A DNA stretch of 64,000 nucleotides, taken from NCBI RefSeq assembly GCF_003363435.1, contig NZ_QRCT01000034.1, positions 62,001-126,000 on the forward strand, read 5' to 3'. Positions within the stretch are counted from its first letter, which is position 1, and every line of letters begins with the position of its first letter. Source of the stretch: Anaerosacchariphilus polymeriproducens. GTDB lineage: Bacteria; Bacillota; Clostridia; Lachnospirales; Lachnospiraceae. A model generated the notes under the pieces. It made no database searches. It had not been told where the DNA came from and worked only from the letters and a program-made list of their open reading frames with translations. The position numbers and the translations under genes were made by a program. Shown piece after piece: positions 63,929-64,000 of the stretch.

Positions 63929-64000
63929 ATTTACTTTAATCGATATAAATAACGTTTAATATATAATGTAAAAGTTATATAATGAATAATAAAATCATAT

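Noticed and set aside
1-64000. tRNA or rRNA genes, prophage or IS elements
   Set aside because: No tRNA T-loop in a cloverleaf context, no rRNA segments, integrase, transposase or phage structural genes were found in the window.

Overview
The window comes from a low-GC, spore-forming anaerobic Firmicute, most likely a Lachnospiraceae-type clostridium. The support is AT-rich coding with strong AGGAGG ribosome sites, sporulation genes (spoIVA, a SleB-family hydrolase, a LysM/GH18 protein), an energy-converting Ech [NiFe] hydrogenase, ATP-type PEP carboxykinase, and no respiratory genes. No phage, IS element, rRNA, tRNA or CRISPR array was seen.

Layout. 0-4.4 kb: housekeeping run DUF512-der-plsY-gpsA. 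4.4-7 kb: an S-adenosylhomocysteine deaminase (mtaD) placed one base before ahcY. 7-12.3 kb: accessory genes: an HTH regulator fused to a desulfoferrodoxin-like module, a LysM protein with a degenerate GH18 domain, and a divergent TetR / YhgE-Pip pair. 12.4-15.7 kb: spoIVA, a small HD alarmone-hydrolase-like protein, a gene-poor structured stretch and yjbQ. 15.8-18 kb: purine nucleoside phosphorylase and a second MtaD-like deaminase. 18-28.8 kb: L,D-transpeptidase, MBL hydrolases, a membrane-anchored MutS-like ATPase, rnhA, tyrS, alaS and rpsU. 28.9-31.2 kb: cardiolipin synthase and a CmpB-type membrane protein. 31.6-41.4 kb: echABCDEF followed by hypF, hypC, hypD and hypE in one direction. 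41.4-46.3 kb: aroC, a cobC-like phosphatase, cobO, an AlbA/Schlafen-domain protein and a methyltransferase. 46.3-48.1 kb: a relic of a D,D-carboxypeptidase gene, a probable type I toxin-antitoxin locus, and the intact carboxypeptidase gene. 48.3-56.4 kb: a phosphoesterase, scpAB, a short soluble chemoreceptor, an AP2-domain protein, a SleB-like hydrolase, thrC and a CheY/CheX-like pair. 56.6-64 kb: a two-component system, citrate synthase, a decayed deoC next to intact cdd, pckA and a probable 6S RNA.

How the genes fit together. The mtaD-ahcY pair plus the nearby phosphorylase and second deaminase suggest that S-adenosylhomocysteine is recycled through S-inosylhomocysteine and inosine. The ech-hyp block encodes a ferredoxin-linked, proton- or sodium-coupled hydrogenase together with four of the maturation proteins; hypA, hypB and a maturation protease are not here, and the large subunit ends right after its C-terminal CxxC, so it probably needs no protease.

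The least ordinary items are the tiny hydrophobic peptide with an opposing RNA promoter (type I toxin-antitoxin), the HTH-desulfoferrodoxin fusion that keeps the Cys4 site but has lost most ligands of the catalytic iron, the GH18 protein without catalytic acids, the AP2-(HNH-like)-AP2 protein, and the deoC and carboxypeptidase relics. All functional statements rest on reading motifs by eye; no database search was run.
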